64,000 nt of DNA from Halomonas cupida (GTDB lineage: Bacteria > Pseudomonadota > Gammaproteobacteria > Pseudomonadales > Halomonadaceae): positions 60,888-124,887 of the forward strand of contig NZ_FRCA01000001.1 in NCBI RefSeq assembly GCF_900142755.1, given 5' to 3'. Positions 52,330-61,327 of this stretch are shown in pieces (within the stretch, counting starts at the first letter, position 1; each line of letters begins with the position of its first letter). Under the pieces are notes generated by a model. That model saw nothing but the letters and a program-made list of their open reading frames with translations. It did not search any database and was not told the DNA's origin. Position numbers and translations under genes: made by a program.

Positions 52330-52647
52330 TGTTTCATGCCTGGGTGGTGAGGCCATGGAAGACTCAAGAGGCTGTTGTGACTGTGAGGTGTGTGGCCTGA
52401 GTAGAGGTGTAAGCGTGTGCTGGTGGACTACCGAGGTGGAGGAGTTTTCACTACCCCCAAGACGGGGTGGGTCAAAAACTGGATAATGTCGGGTCTCGGA
52501 AACACGGCATATATGGCCGAGCGATCCCATCGCCGCTTTTTCCTGACGTTTGGCCCCCTGGCGTCCAGTTCACCTGAGTCTCGACTTTCCTGAGGCTGGG
52601 TTCTCCTGACGCCTGGCCAGGCCCACATCTACACATCCGGTGCCCTC

Positions 52648-54837
52648 ATGGAAATCAAGGTCAACTTTCTCGACAACCTCCGGCTCGAAGCGAGTTTTGA
52701 CGACTTTACCGTCATCACCGATCAGCCCATCCGCTACAAGGGAGATGGGTCGGCGCCGAGTCCGTTCGACTACTTCCTGGCGTCCTCTGCGCTCTGCGCT
52801 GCCTATTTCGTCAAGGTCTATTGCGTGGCTCGCAATATTCCCACCGAGAATATTCGGCTGTCGCAGAACAACATTGTCGATCCGGAGAACCGCTACAACC
52901 AGATCTTCCGTATTCAGGTAGAGCTGCCCGAGGACCTGTCCGACAAGGATCGCCAGGGCATCCTGCGTTCCATCGAGCGCTGTACGGTCAAGAAGGTGGT
53001 GCAGACAGGGCCGGAGTTCCAGATCGAGACTGTCGACAACCTGGATGAAGATGCTCAGGCATTGCTGATGGCCGCGCCGCAGGAGGGCGAGAGTACCTGG
53101 ATCGAGGGCAAGGATCTGCCTCTCGAGCAGACCATTGCCAACATGACCGGCATCCTTGAAGGGCTGGGCATGAAGGTGGAGATCGCTTCCTGGCGCAATA
53201 TCGTGCCCCACGTGTGGTCGCTGCATATTCGCGATGCCGCTTCGCCCATGTGTTTCACCAATGGCAAGGGTGCCACCAAGGAAAGCGCGCTGTGCTCGGC
53301 GCTGGGTGAGTTCATCGAGCGCCTGAGTTGCAACTTCTTCTACAACGACCAGTTCTTCGGTGAAGAGATCGCCAACAGCGAATTCGTTCATTACCCGAAC
53401 GAGAAGTGGTTCAAGCTGACGGCGGATGATTCGCTGCCGCAAGGCCTGCTGGATGATTACTGTCTGGAGATCTATAACCCGGACGGTGAGCTGTGTGGCT
53501 CGAACCTGATTGATACCAACTCCGGCAACGTAGAGCGCGGCATTGTCTCACTGCCGTTCGTGCGTCAGTCGGATGGCAAAGAAGTCTATTTCCCCTCCAA
53601 CCTGATCGAGAACCTCTATCTCAGCAACGGCATGAGCGCCGGCAATACGCTGGTCGAGGCTCAGGTGCAGTGCCTGTCGGAAATCTTCGAGCGGGCGGTG
53701 AAGCGGGAGATCATCGAGCAGGAAATTGCCCTGCCGGATGTGCCCATGGAGGTGCTGCAGCAGTACCCCGATATTCTCGAGGGCGTGCAGGCGCTGGAGG
53801 AACAGGGCTTTCCGATTCTGGTCAAGGATGCCTCGCTGGGTGGGCGCTTCCCGGTGGCCTGTGTGACCCTGATGAACCCGAAGACCGGCGGTGTCTTTGC
53901 CTCCTTCGGTGCGCACCCGAGCTTTCATGTGGCGCTGGAGCGTAGCCTGACCGAGCTGATGCAGGGCCGCAGCTTCGAGGGGTTGAACGACTTCATGCCG
54001 CCTACCTTCAACTCGTTGGCAGTGGCCGAACCGAACAACTTTGTCGAGCACTTCATCGACTCTTCCGGTGTGGTGTCCTGGCGGTTCTTCAGCGCCAACC
54101 ATGACTTCGAGTTCTGCAACTGGGACTTCTCCGGCAGCAACGAAGAAGAGGTAGCCAGTCTGATGGCGATCCTCGAGGAACTCGGCAAGGAAGTCTATAT
54201 GGCTGTCCATACCGACCTGGGGGCACCGGTATGCCGTGTGCTGGTGCCCGGGTATTCCGAGGTCTATCCGGTGGAGGACCTGATCTGGGACAACACCAAC
54301 ATGGCGCTCGACTATCGTGAGGACATCCTCAACATCCATGCCCTGAGTGATGAACAGCTCGGTGATCTGCTGGAGCGTCTGGAAGAGAGCCAGATCGATG
54401 AGCACATGGATATCATCACCTTGATCGGTATCGAGTTTGACGAGAATACGGTGTGGGGCCAGCTCAGCATTCTCGAACTGAAGTTGCTGGTCAATCTGGC
54501 CCTGCAGCAGCATGAAGAGGCTCTGGAACGGGTCGAGATGTTCCTCCAGTACAACGACAACACCGTGGTGCGGGGGCTGTTCTACCAGGCGATGCAGGCG
54601 GTGCTCGAGATTGTCCTCGATGAGGAACTCGAGCTGGACGATTACCGCTACAACCTTGGGCGCATGTTCGGTGAGGAAACCCTGCAGGCGGTGGTGGGCT
54701 CGGTGAGTGGTGAGGTGCGTTTCCACGGCCTGACGCCGACCAGCATGCAACTGGAAGGGCTGGAGAAGCACCAGCGCCTGATCGAGAGTTATCGCAAACT
54801 GCACGCCGCGCGTGCGGCTCGTGCGGCTGAGCGATAA
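52648..54837 (+). CDS. OsmC domain/YcaO domain fusion protein
   Basis: The 729-residue protein joins an N-terminal OsmC-like domain (about residues 1-140: DGSAPSPFDYFLASSALCAAYFVKVYC, with the OsmC cysteine region) to a YcaO ATP-dependent cyclodehydratase-like domain (about 145-560). The YcaO part has CFTNGKGATKESALCSALGEFIERLS and LVEAQVQCLSEIFERAVKREI, the conserved ATP-binding glutamates. A helical, TPR-like C-terminal part follows (about 570-725). E. coli YcaO lacks the OsmC part and has been linked to RimO methylthiolation of ribosomal protein S12. No peptide precursor gene is nearby, so a natural-product role is unlikely. Confidence 0.92.
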   Translation: MEIKVNFLDNLRLEASFDDFTVITDQPIRYKGDGSAPSPFDYFLASSALCAAYFVKVYCVARNIPTENIRLSQNNIVDPENRYNQIFRIQVELPEDLSDKDRQGILRSIERCTVKKVVQTGPEFQIETVDNLDEDAQALLMAAPQEGESTWIEGKDLPLEQTIANMTGILEGLGMKVEIASWRNIVPHVWSLHIRDAASPMCFTNGKGATKESALCSALGEFIERLSCNFFYNDQFFGEEIANSEFVHYPNEKWFKLTADDSLPQGLLDDYCLEIYNPDGELCGSNLIDTNSGNVERGIVSLPFVRQSDGKEVYFPSNLIENLYLSNGMSAGNTLVEAQVQCLSEIFERAVKREIIEQEIALPDVPMEVLQQYPDILEGVQALEEQGFPILVKDASLGGRFPVACVTLMNPKTGGVFASFGAHPSFHVALERSLTELMQGRSFEGLNDFMPPTFNSLAVAEPNNFVEHFIDSSGVVSWRFFSANHDFEFCNWDFSGSNEEEVASLMAILEELGKEVYMAVHTDLGAPVCRVLVPGYSEVYPVEDLIWDNTNMALDYREDILNIHALSDEQLGDLLERLEESQIDEHMDIITLIGIEFDENTVWGQLSILELKLLVNLALQQHEEALERVEMFLQYNDNTVVRGLFYQAMQAVLEIVLDEELELDDYRYNLGRMFGEETLQAVVGSVSGEVRFHGLTPTSMQLEGLEKHQRLIESYRKLHAARAARAAER

Positions 54838-54888
54838 CCAACCCTGTTTGCGGCCCTGTATGCCGGGGCCTGCTGCTCTTGCCATGTA

Positions 54889-54930
54889 ACCAACGACACC
54901 GCCGCCTTTCAGGGCGGCGGTGTCGTTGGT
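54889..54930 (+). terminator. Perfect 18-bp hairpin after the OsmC-YcaO gene
   Basis: An 18-bp perfect stem (54889-54906 with 54913-54930) with a six-base loop lies 51 bases after the stop. No T run follows. It is probably a terminator or RNA-stabilising element. Confidence 0.75.
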
Positions 54931-55269
54931 CATCCGATACTGAGGGGGGGGAGTGGTGAGTCAGCTGGCCATGGCCATGGAGCGACGAGTCACGAGACTC
55001 ACACCGACATAGCATATGGCCTGGACCATGTTCAAGGAAGGTCGGCAGGGCTTGGTTGAGCTTCACCAGCAGTGAGCCGCGTGCCCATCGCAATGTCGGT
55101 AAGGGGAGCGCCAAGGTACTGCAGTTCATCACACTGGCATCGTTTTGAAAATCTGCCGAGGGGGATTCCTCGCTCCCTGTGCCTCGGTCCGCCCAGGAGG
55201 CGGGTGGTTAGCGTGACGCATGGAAATGGGGCAGTATCTGTTGAACAAGCTTCACTGGGCTGTGGTGCG
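54931..55269. other. Intergenic region without a supported gene
   Basis: A weak reading frame continuous with the downstream gene exists but has no protein-like features. I see no clear promoter or repeat. Confidence 0.55.
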
Positions 55270-55794
55270 ATGAATCAGACAAAGCGGGAACAGGGGACAC
55301 CGGACGGTCTCTCGGCAGAGTTCATCATTTCCGAGGCGGACTATCTCAAGGCGATGAAGCTGTTTGCCAGGATGACGCCAAAAGTATGGGGCGTTCTGGG
55401 CGCGCTGTTTGTCGTCATCGCACTGGCAGTACTTTTGGGTACTAATTCTGTGCGCGGTGTGGCGATCGGCGGTGGCATCGGTGGTGCCATTGCGTTAGTG
55501 ATGTGTCGCGTCGCGAGCCCTGTGCTGGCAAGGCGCCACTACCGAAACTATCCAGCGATCAAGGCTCCCATCCGAATCCGGCTTCAGGATGATGGAGTGA
55601 TGATGATCTCCGCAGATTCAAGGTATTTGCTGAAATGGCAGAACATCATCAAATGGCGGCACAATGATGAGTACGTGCTGTTGTACACCATGCCGCGGCT
55701 GTTCTACATCGTCCCCCGTCGTCTGACTGACAGTGGCTTTGATATCGCTGGACTGATGGCCTGGCTCGAAGGCAAGGTCGGACCGCCTCGCTGA
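55270..55794 (+). CDS. YcxB-like membrane protein of unknown function
   Basis: The 174-residue protein starts with a polar region (ISEADYLKAMKLFARMTPKV), has two membrane helices (about 35-54 and 58-80), and a C-terminal soluble domain with IRLQDDGVMMISADSRYLLK and WQNIIKWRHNDEYVLLY. That order is typical of YcxB-family proteins, whose role is unknown. The ATG at 55270 begins the homologous part but has only a weak ribosome site. It stands alone between the OsmC-YcaO gene and the malonate operon. Confidence 0.68.
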   Translation: MNQTKREQGTPDGLSAEFIISEADYLKAMKLFARMTPKVWGVLGALFVVIALAVLLGTNSVRGVAIGGGIGGAIALVMCRVASPVLARRHYRNYPAIKAPIRIRLQDDGVMMISADSRYLLKWQNIIKWRHNDEYVLLYTMPRLFYIVPRRLTDSGFDIAGLMAWLEGKVGPPR

Positions 55795-56213
55795 CTGGCC
55801 ATGGCGCCCGGAGGATCACTTCGCGAGTGTCTGTCCGGCATGTTCGGTGCGCAGGCCTGTGCCACGATGGTCATCGCTCATCAGCCAGGGGCGTCCTACG
55901 CCTCGACTCCAGCAGCAGCCACTCCAGATAGTTCTTCTTCTCCATGGCAGCCGTGTCCTCCTGCAGAGCATGACGCTGCCCGGAACTGTCATCCTCCTGC
56001 CTATCTTCCTGATACTTCCACGTTTCTGCCTCTCTTCATTTCCAGCCTTTCGTTCCTGGCCCTTACATTCCTGGCCCTATGTATAAGTAACATCTCTTGA
56101 GAAATGTATATATAGTTGCTATCTGTTGTATATAACATGATGCGTGAAACATCCTTGGTGGAGTGTGATTTTGCTGATTCGAGCGTCTGGTGGCAGGCGA
56201 GGAGAGTAAACCC
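55795..56213. other. AT-rich promoter region of the malonate operon
   Basis: The first half has a poor reading frame (55801-56100) without protein features. The second half (about 56080-56145) is AT-rich with several TGTATA motifs and the near-palindrome at 56125-56136. Confidence 0.6.
56125..56136. promoter_or_regulatory. Near-palindrome GTTGTATATAAC (malonate regulator site candidate)
   Basis: It is symmetric except for one base pair and resembles the TTGTATACAA operator that I recall for MatR, the GntR-type malonate regulator of rhizobia. No matR gene is present here. It lies 78 bases before matA. Confidence 0.42.
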
Positions 56214-57578
56214 ATGAACATGAACATGCAGTTTCTTCAGGATCTGCTGTCGCGAGTGGCCAGCAGATCACGTGAACAGGGCCCCGGTCTCGGGGGACGA
56301 GACAGCAGGAGCGGGGAGTCACCACTGGCTCAATTGAGCGCTGCCTGTCATACGTTGATGACGAGTGGCGGTGAAGCTTCGCGTATTCTCGTTGCTCAGC
56401 GGGCTCTCAAGTTGTACGCCGAGTTGGGGGAGGGGGATCGCGTAGCCTTCTTCTTGCTGCTTGCTGATCAGTACGCGGCGAACCCTGACGAGGTGCACAG
56501 GGCCTATGCGGCGTATCGAGATGAGGAAAGCAACAGTCACCTGGAACGTCTGTTCTCGGCCTGTGAGCCCGCCCGCCAGAACCTGTTACGGCGCCTCAAT
56601 CTTTGCCCGGGTGGCACCTTCGAGCTGGTCAAGATGCGCGCCGATCTGCTGGGGTTGCTCAAGGAGCACCCGGAGCTCAAGCCGTTGGATGCGGACTTTG
56701 CCCACCTGTTTGCTTCCTGGTTCAACCGCGGCTTCCTGATGCTGGAAAGCATCGATTGGAATACCTCGGCAGCAGTGCTGGAAAAGGTCATTCACTATGA
56801 AGCCGTGCATGAAATTCATGACTGGGATGATCTGCGTCGTCGTCTCGGCCCACGGGATCGACGCTGTTATGCCTTCTTCCACCCTGCGACAGGCGATGAG
56901 CCGCTGATCTTCGTCGAGGTCGCGCTGTGCCGGGGCATGCCTGACAACATCCAGAGCATTCTCGAGTCCGGTGAAGAGCTCGATCCCGACAACGCGGACA
57001 CGGCGGTGTTCTACAGCATCAGTAACTGCCAGCGCGGCCTGAAAGGGGTTTCGTTCGGCAACTTCCTGATCAAGCAGGTGGTTCAGGAACTCAAGCGGGA
57101 ACTGCCCGGACTCAAGGAGTTCGTCACCTTGTCACCAGTACCGGGGTTCGCTGCCTGGCTCGAGAGCGAGAGTAGCGAAGGCAGCATCAAACTGTCCGAG
57201 GCTGCCGAACAGGTGCTTGAGGCAAGTGGCTGGCAGGAGAGCGTGGAACAACGCAAGACCCTCCGTACAGAGTTGCTGCCGTTGGCGGCGCGTTACTTTC
57301 TGGAAGCCCGCCACCCCAGTGGCCAACCCCTTGATCCCGTAGCGCGCTTTCATCTCGGCAATGGTGCCAGCCTGCACCGTCTCAACTGGCCCGGCGATAC
57401 GTCCGACAAGGGACTGCGCCAGGCGCATGGCCTGATGGTCAACTATCGCTACCAGATCGATCAGATCGAACAGAACCACGAGGCCTACAGCCGCGAGGGC
57501 AGTGTCATCTGTTCTTCCGATATTCGCCGTCTGGTGGCGAAACAGAAATCCCGTCGTCAGGAGCAGGCCGGCGCCTGA
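56214..57578 (+). CDS. matA: Malonyl-CoA decarboxylase
   Basis: MatA decarboxylates malonyl-CoA to acetyl-CoA. The 454-residue protein has the MLYCD layout: a helical N-terminal domain (about 60-180) and a GNAT-like catalytic domain. The latter has WDDLRRRLGPRDRRCYAFFH, AVFYSISNCQRGLKGVSFGN and VTLSPVPGFAAWL, with the conserved serine/histidine region and the late ARFHLGNGASLHRLNW block. I start it at the ATG at 56214, with AGGAGAG eight bases upstream. It is the first gene of the malonate operon. Confidence 0.94.
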   Translation: MNMNMQFLQDLLSRVASRSREQGPGLGGRDSRSGESPLAQLSAACHTLMTSGGEASRILVAQRALKLYAELGEGDRVAFFLLLADQYAANPDEVHRAYAAYRDEESNSHLERLFSACEPARQNLLRRLNLCPGGTFELVKMRADLLGLLKEHPELKPLDADFAHLFASWFNRGFLMLESIDWNTSAAVLEKVIHYEAVHEIHDWDDLRRRLGPRDRRCYAFFHPATGDEPLIFVEVALCRGMPDNIQSILESGEELDPDNADTAVFYSISNCQRGLKGVSFGNFLIKQVVQELKRELPGLKEFVTLSPVPGFAAWLESESSEGSIKLSEAAEQVLEASGWQESVEQRKTLRTELLPLAARYFLEARHPSGQPLDPVARFHLGNGASLHRLNWPGDTSDKGLRQAHGLMVNYRYQIDQIEQNHEAYSREGSVICSSDIRRLVAKQKSRRQEQAGA

Positions 57579-57632
57579 GGGTCACCGTCCTGTAGCGCAG
57601 GCTTCCTGCTCATTTTCATCAGTGAGAAGACC

Positions 57633-59171
57633 ATGAATCATAACCTCTATCTGCAGTTTCTCGCCCATTTCACCCAACAACCGGACAAGGTGTTGATCGA
57701 CACGCCTGAGGGTGACGAGTATCGCTATATCGATGTCCAGACGGCCTCGCAGCGCCTGGCTAGCGTGCTGTCCGAACTTGGCGTACAGCCGGGGGATCGC
57801 GTGGCCGTACAGGTCGACAAGAGTCCTCAGGTGGTCATGTTGTATCTGGCCTGTCTGCAGGTTGGTGCGGTCTATCTGCCGTTGAATACGGCCTATACCG
57901 ATGCTGAGGTTGAATACTTTCTTGGCGATGCTCGGCCGCAGTTGTATGTCTGTACGCCGGATAAGCTGGCCAACGCTCAGCAGTTCAGCCAGCAAGGGCT
58001 AGTGGTGCAGGTCGAGTGCCTGGGCACGGCAGGTGATGGAACCCTGATGGATCGCGCCGAGTCGGCCGAGCCGACCACTGAGGTGGCGCAACTGGATGGC
58101 AATGACCTGGCAGCAATTCTCTATACCTCCGGCACCACGGGGCGGGCCAAGGGCGCCATGCTCAGCCACGAGAATCTGGCCTCGAACAGCCGCTCTCTGG
58201 TTGAGGCCTGGCGCTACAGTGCCGATGACCACCTGCTGCATGCCTTGCCGATCTTCCATACCCACGGCTTGTTCGTGGCCTGCAACGTGACCCTGACGGC
58301 AGGAGCCTCCATGACGTTCATGTCACGGCTGGATGTTGACGGGTTGCTCGATCGAATGCCGACGGCGAGTGTGCTGATGGGTGTACCGACCTTCTACACG
58401 CGTCTACTGCAGTCACCGCGTCTGGACCAAGAGGTCGTGCGCAACATGCGTCTGTTCGTATCTGGTTCGGCGCCGCTACTGGCCGAGACCCATGAGGAAT
58501 TTCAGCAGCGCACCGGTCACGCCATCCTTGAGCGCTATGGCATGACGGAAACCAACATGAATACCTCCAACCCCTATGTCGGCGCGCGTCGTCCCGGCAC
58601 TGTGGGCATGCCGCTGCCCGGCGTGGAAGTGCGTATTACCGATCGTGAGAGTGGGCTGAGCGTGGCTCAGGGCGAGACCGGTATGGTTGAGGTGCGTGGG
58701 CCTAATGTCTTTCAGGGCTACTGGCAGATGCCCGAAAAGACCCGCTCGGAATTCCGCGACGATGGTTTCTTCATTACCGGTGATCTGGGGCGCATCGATG
58801 AGCAGGGTTATCTGCAGATTGTCGGGCGTGACAAGGATCTGGTGATTTCGGGAGGCTACAACGTCTACCCGAAGGAAATCGAGCAATTGATTGATGAGCT
58901 TCCCGGCGTCCTCGAATCGGCGGTGGTTGGTGTGGCTCACCCGGATCTGGGCGAGGGTGTCACGGCGGTGGTGGTGCTGAAGGACGGAGAGCGTCTCGAC
59001 GAAGCGCAGGTCATCGCCAGCCTCCAGTCAAGCCTGGCACGCTACAAGCAGCCACGTCGGGTGTTCTTCGTCGATAGCCTGCCGCGCAATGTGATGGGCA
59101 AGGTTCAGAAGAATCAATTACGAGCGACCTATGCCGACATCTATCAGCACAAGGAGGCGACGACTGCCTGA
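57633..59171 (+). CDS. matB: Malonyl-CoA synthetase (AMP-forming malonate-CoA ligase)
   Basis: MatB activates malonate to malonyl-CoA with ATP. The 512-residue adenylate-forming enzyme has the P-loop ILYTSGTTGRAKGAML, LFVSGSAPLLAETHEEFQ, RYGMTETNMNTSNPY, the hinge GDLGRIDEQGYLQIVGRDKD, and the C-terminal catalytic lysine in RNVMGKVQKNQLR. The MTETNMNTSNPY wording is typical of MatB. It lies 54 bases downstream of matA. Confidence 0.94.
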   Translation: MNHNLYLQFLAHFTQQPDKVLIDTPEGDEYRYIDVQTASQRLASVLSELGVQPGDRVAVQVDKSPQVVMLYLACLQVGAVYLPLNTAYTDAEVEYFLGDARPQLYVCTPDKLANAQQFSQQGLVVQVECLGTAGDGTLMDRAESAEPTTEVAQLDGNDLAAILYTSGTTGRAKGAMLSHENLASNSRSLVEAWRYSADDHLLHALPIFHTHGLFVACNVTLTAGASMTFMSRLDVDGLLDRMPTASVLMGVPTFYTRLLQSPRLDQEVVRNMRLFVSGSAPLLAETHEEFQQRTGHAILERYGMTETNMNTSNPYVGARRPGTVGMPLPGVEVRITDRESGLSVAQGETGMVEVRGPNVFQGYWQMPEKTRSEFRDDGFFITGDLGRIDEQGYLQIVGRDKDLVISGGYNVYPKEIEQLIDELPGVLESAVVGVAHPDLGEGVTAVVVLKDGERLDEAQVIASLQSSLARYKQPRRVFFVDSLPRNVMGKVQKNQLRATYADIYQHKEATTA

Positions 59172-59299
59172 AACGGTTCGCCCGCTTGAACGAACAGGGG
59201 CGGGCGACGTTACAACAAGTACGCCAGTGCGCGCCGACAAGAGCGCGACACTTCAGCAAGACGACAGCTTCATCACAACGATAACAGCGAGAAGTGACC

Positions 59300-59722
59300 A
59301 TGGTGATTTACGGTGTTGCCCTGTTGGCAGGGTGCATGATGGCTGGCCTGATCGTAGGCGATCTGTTGGGTCAGCTACTGGGTATCGACTCCAATCTCGG
59401 AGGCGTGGGTATTGCCATGCTGCTGCTGATCTTCAGCACCAGTTGGCTCAAGGATCGTGGCCGTTTGCCCGAGGCAACGGCGTCCGGCATCAACTTCTGG
59501 AATGCCATGTACATTCCCATAGTGGTTGCCATGGCTGCCAGTCAGAACGTGGCGGCGGCCTTCAGCGGTGGTCTGGTGGCCATTCTGGCCGGCGCTCTAG
59601 CCGTGGTGCTGGGGTTGGTGATGGTCCCGGTCATTGCCGGCAAGCCCCGTGACGACAAGGCTTCTGGAGCAGTACCCAATTCCGAGGGGCGTTTGACCTC
59701 GGTATCCGAGCCGAGCCGCTGA
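59300..59722 (+). CDS. madL: Malonate transporter subunit MadL
   Basis: This 140-residue membrane protein has four helices, beginning MVIYGVALLAGCMMAGLIVG. MadL pairs with MadM as a two-component sodium-dependent malonate importer. The ATG at 59300 is used; a GTG two codons upstream is also possible. It ends 13 bases before madM. Confidence 0.91.
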   Translation: MVIYGVALLAGCMMAGLIVGDLLGQLLGIDSNLGGVGIAMLLLIFSTSWLKDRGRLPEATASGINFWNAMYIPIVVAMAASQNVAAAFSGGLVAILAGALAVVLGLVMVPVIAGKPRDDKASGAVPNSEGRLTSVSEPSR

Positions 59723-59735
59723 GGGAGGAGCAAAA

Positions 59736-60497
59736 ATGCTGGAATCACTACTGGAACTCTTCGACAAGTATCATCTCGTGGCGGCATTCGCGGTCATTGG
59801 CCTGACCATGTACGCAGCCTACTGGGTCAGCGCCCGCTTCACCCGCGGTAAACTGCACGGATCTGCCATCGCCATCATGATCGGCCTCGCGCTGGCGTAC
59901 TTCGGTGGGGTGACGACCGAGGGTACCCATGGCCTGGCGGACATCAGTCTGTTCTCGGGACTCGGCTTGATGGGCGGAGGCATGCTGCGGGACCTGGCGA
60001 TCATTGCAACGGCCTATGGTGTGCAGTTCAGCGAGATTCGCAAGGCAGGTGTTCGTGGCGTCATCGCACTGTTTGCCGGTGTCATCGTGTCCTTCGTGGC
60101 TGGCGCGGTGATTGCCGTGGCCTTTGGCTACACCGACCCCATCGACATCACCACCATCGGTGCCGGAGCCGTGACCTATATCGTTGGCCCGGTGACCGGC
60201 GCGACCCTGGGGGCGAGCTCCGAGGTAGTCGCGCTGTCGATCGCTGCCGGCCTGGTCAAGTCGATCCTCACCATGATTGCCACACCGATGACGGCGCGCC
60301 TGATCGGGCTGGACAACCCGCGTTCGGCGATGATCTTCGGTGGCTTGATCGGTACGACCAGCGGGGTGGCAGCAGGGCTTGCGGCGACGGACGCACGGCT
60401 GGTGCCTTATGGTGCCATGACCGCCACCTTCTATACCGGGCTCGGGATTCTGCTGGCGCCCACAGCGCTCTTCCTGGTGGTACGCGCACTGTTCTGA
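59736..60497 (+). CDS. madM: Malonate transporter subunit MadM
   Basis: This 253-residue membrane protein has about seven helices and includes SGLGLMGGGMLRDLAIIATA and TYIVGPVTGATLGASSEVVA. GGGAGGAG precedes the ATG. With MadL it forms the malonate:Na+ symporter, so the operon covers uptake, activation and decarboxylation of malonate. Confidence 0.92.
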   Translation: MLESLLELFDKYHLVAAFAVIGLTMYAAYWVSARFTRGKLHGSAIAIMIGLALAYFGGVTTEGTHGLADISLFSGLGLMGGGMLRDLAIIATAYGVQFSEIRKAGVRGVIALFAGVIVSFVAGAVIAVAFGYTDPIDITTIGAGAVTYIVGPVTGATLGASSEVVALSIAAGLVKSILTMIATPMTARLIGLDNPRSAMIFGGLIGTTSGVAAGLAATDARLVPYGAMTATFYTGLGILLAPTALFLVVRALF

Positions 60498-61327
60498 GGA
60501 ACGGCGTTCACTGACTGACAAGGCGGTGACCGTAGGGGCTGATGCTCAAACGGTCGCTGCTGATTTTCCGGTTATCCTGCCAGGTTCCACTGGCCCATCC
60601 CTTTCTGCTGTAGATGCCTTCCCATCAGATGTCCGGGGCCTCCTTGCTTCTGGAAATCTGCTTCTGGAAATCTGCTTCTGGAAATTTGCTTCTGGCCATT
60701 TGACCGCCAGTAGCAGCTTCGGGCCTTGTCGCGTGAATATAGCCTCTTTGTTGATCCTCAGGGCATGCCAATTAATGAGCCTTGATTATTTTATAAGCGC
60801 TCGCTGTGCTGCTTTGGTACTGAGTTTTTGATTTTACTGGTGGGAAGTTTTTGATGCTGGTTAATTTGTAGTTAAGGTCGCATGTCATGACGCGCTGTTT
60901 AGTGTGTTTTATCTGGATCTTTATTTTTGATTCGCCCAGGTTCCATATTTGGCCTGAGACCTTTTTACTTGTGTTGTTCTCTATGTCTTCTGCCTCCTGA
61001 AAATTTGATATGGCGAAGTTTTCAAGAGGCTTTTGGTGATTCGACGATGGAGCCTGTGAGGCATGCTTCTCGGAGTGGATCAGAGAATGTTTGAGCGGTG
61101 GTCCGTAACGGTAAATGGTAAATGCCTTGAATGAATTTGATGGTTTTCGGCTGTTCCTCGAGGCATGAATTCATGACGAGTTTTATATATGGGCTTTTCT
61201 CCTGGGGATTTGGTTGTGCTGGCCAGAGAGGGATCAGGGTTTTTGAAATACGTAGCGATTATGGGTGTGGGGATAAGTATTGCTAATCCATTTCGGGATT
61301 CGAAGAACTCAAGATAGAGGATGCACA
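60498..61327. other. Long intergenic region between the malonate operon and the export operon
   Basis: It contains a 14-base tandem repeat (60646-60701) and an AT-rich stretch from about 60750 to 61280. Short reading frames such as 60526-60831 have no protein-like features. No terminator with a clear T run was seen after madM. Confidence 0.6.
60646..60701. repeat. Four tandem 14-base repeats
   Basis: Units of GCTTCTGGAAATCT occur at 60646-60659, 60660-60673, 60674-60687 (one change) and 60688-60701 (degenerate). The first two are identical. Confidence 0.85.

Noticed and set aside
53548..54933. A 461-codon minus-strand reading frame opposite the OsmC-YcaO gene
   Set aside because: It is the antisense shadow of a clear gene in GC-rich DNA, rich in histidine, leucine and glutamine without domain features.
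55801..56100. A 99-codon plus-strand frame upstream of the malonate operon
   Set aside because: It is serine- and proline-rich low-complexity translation with no ribosome site and no continuity with known families.
60526..60831. A 101-codon plus-strand frame spanning the 14-base repeats
   Set aside because: The repeated LLLEICFWK-like peptide results from the DNA repeat. There is no ribosome site or domain.
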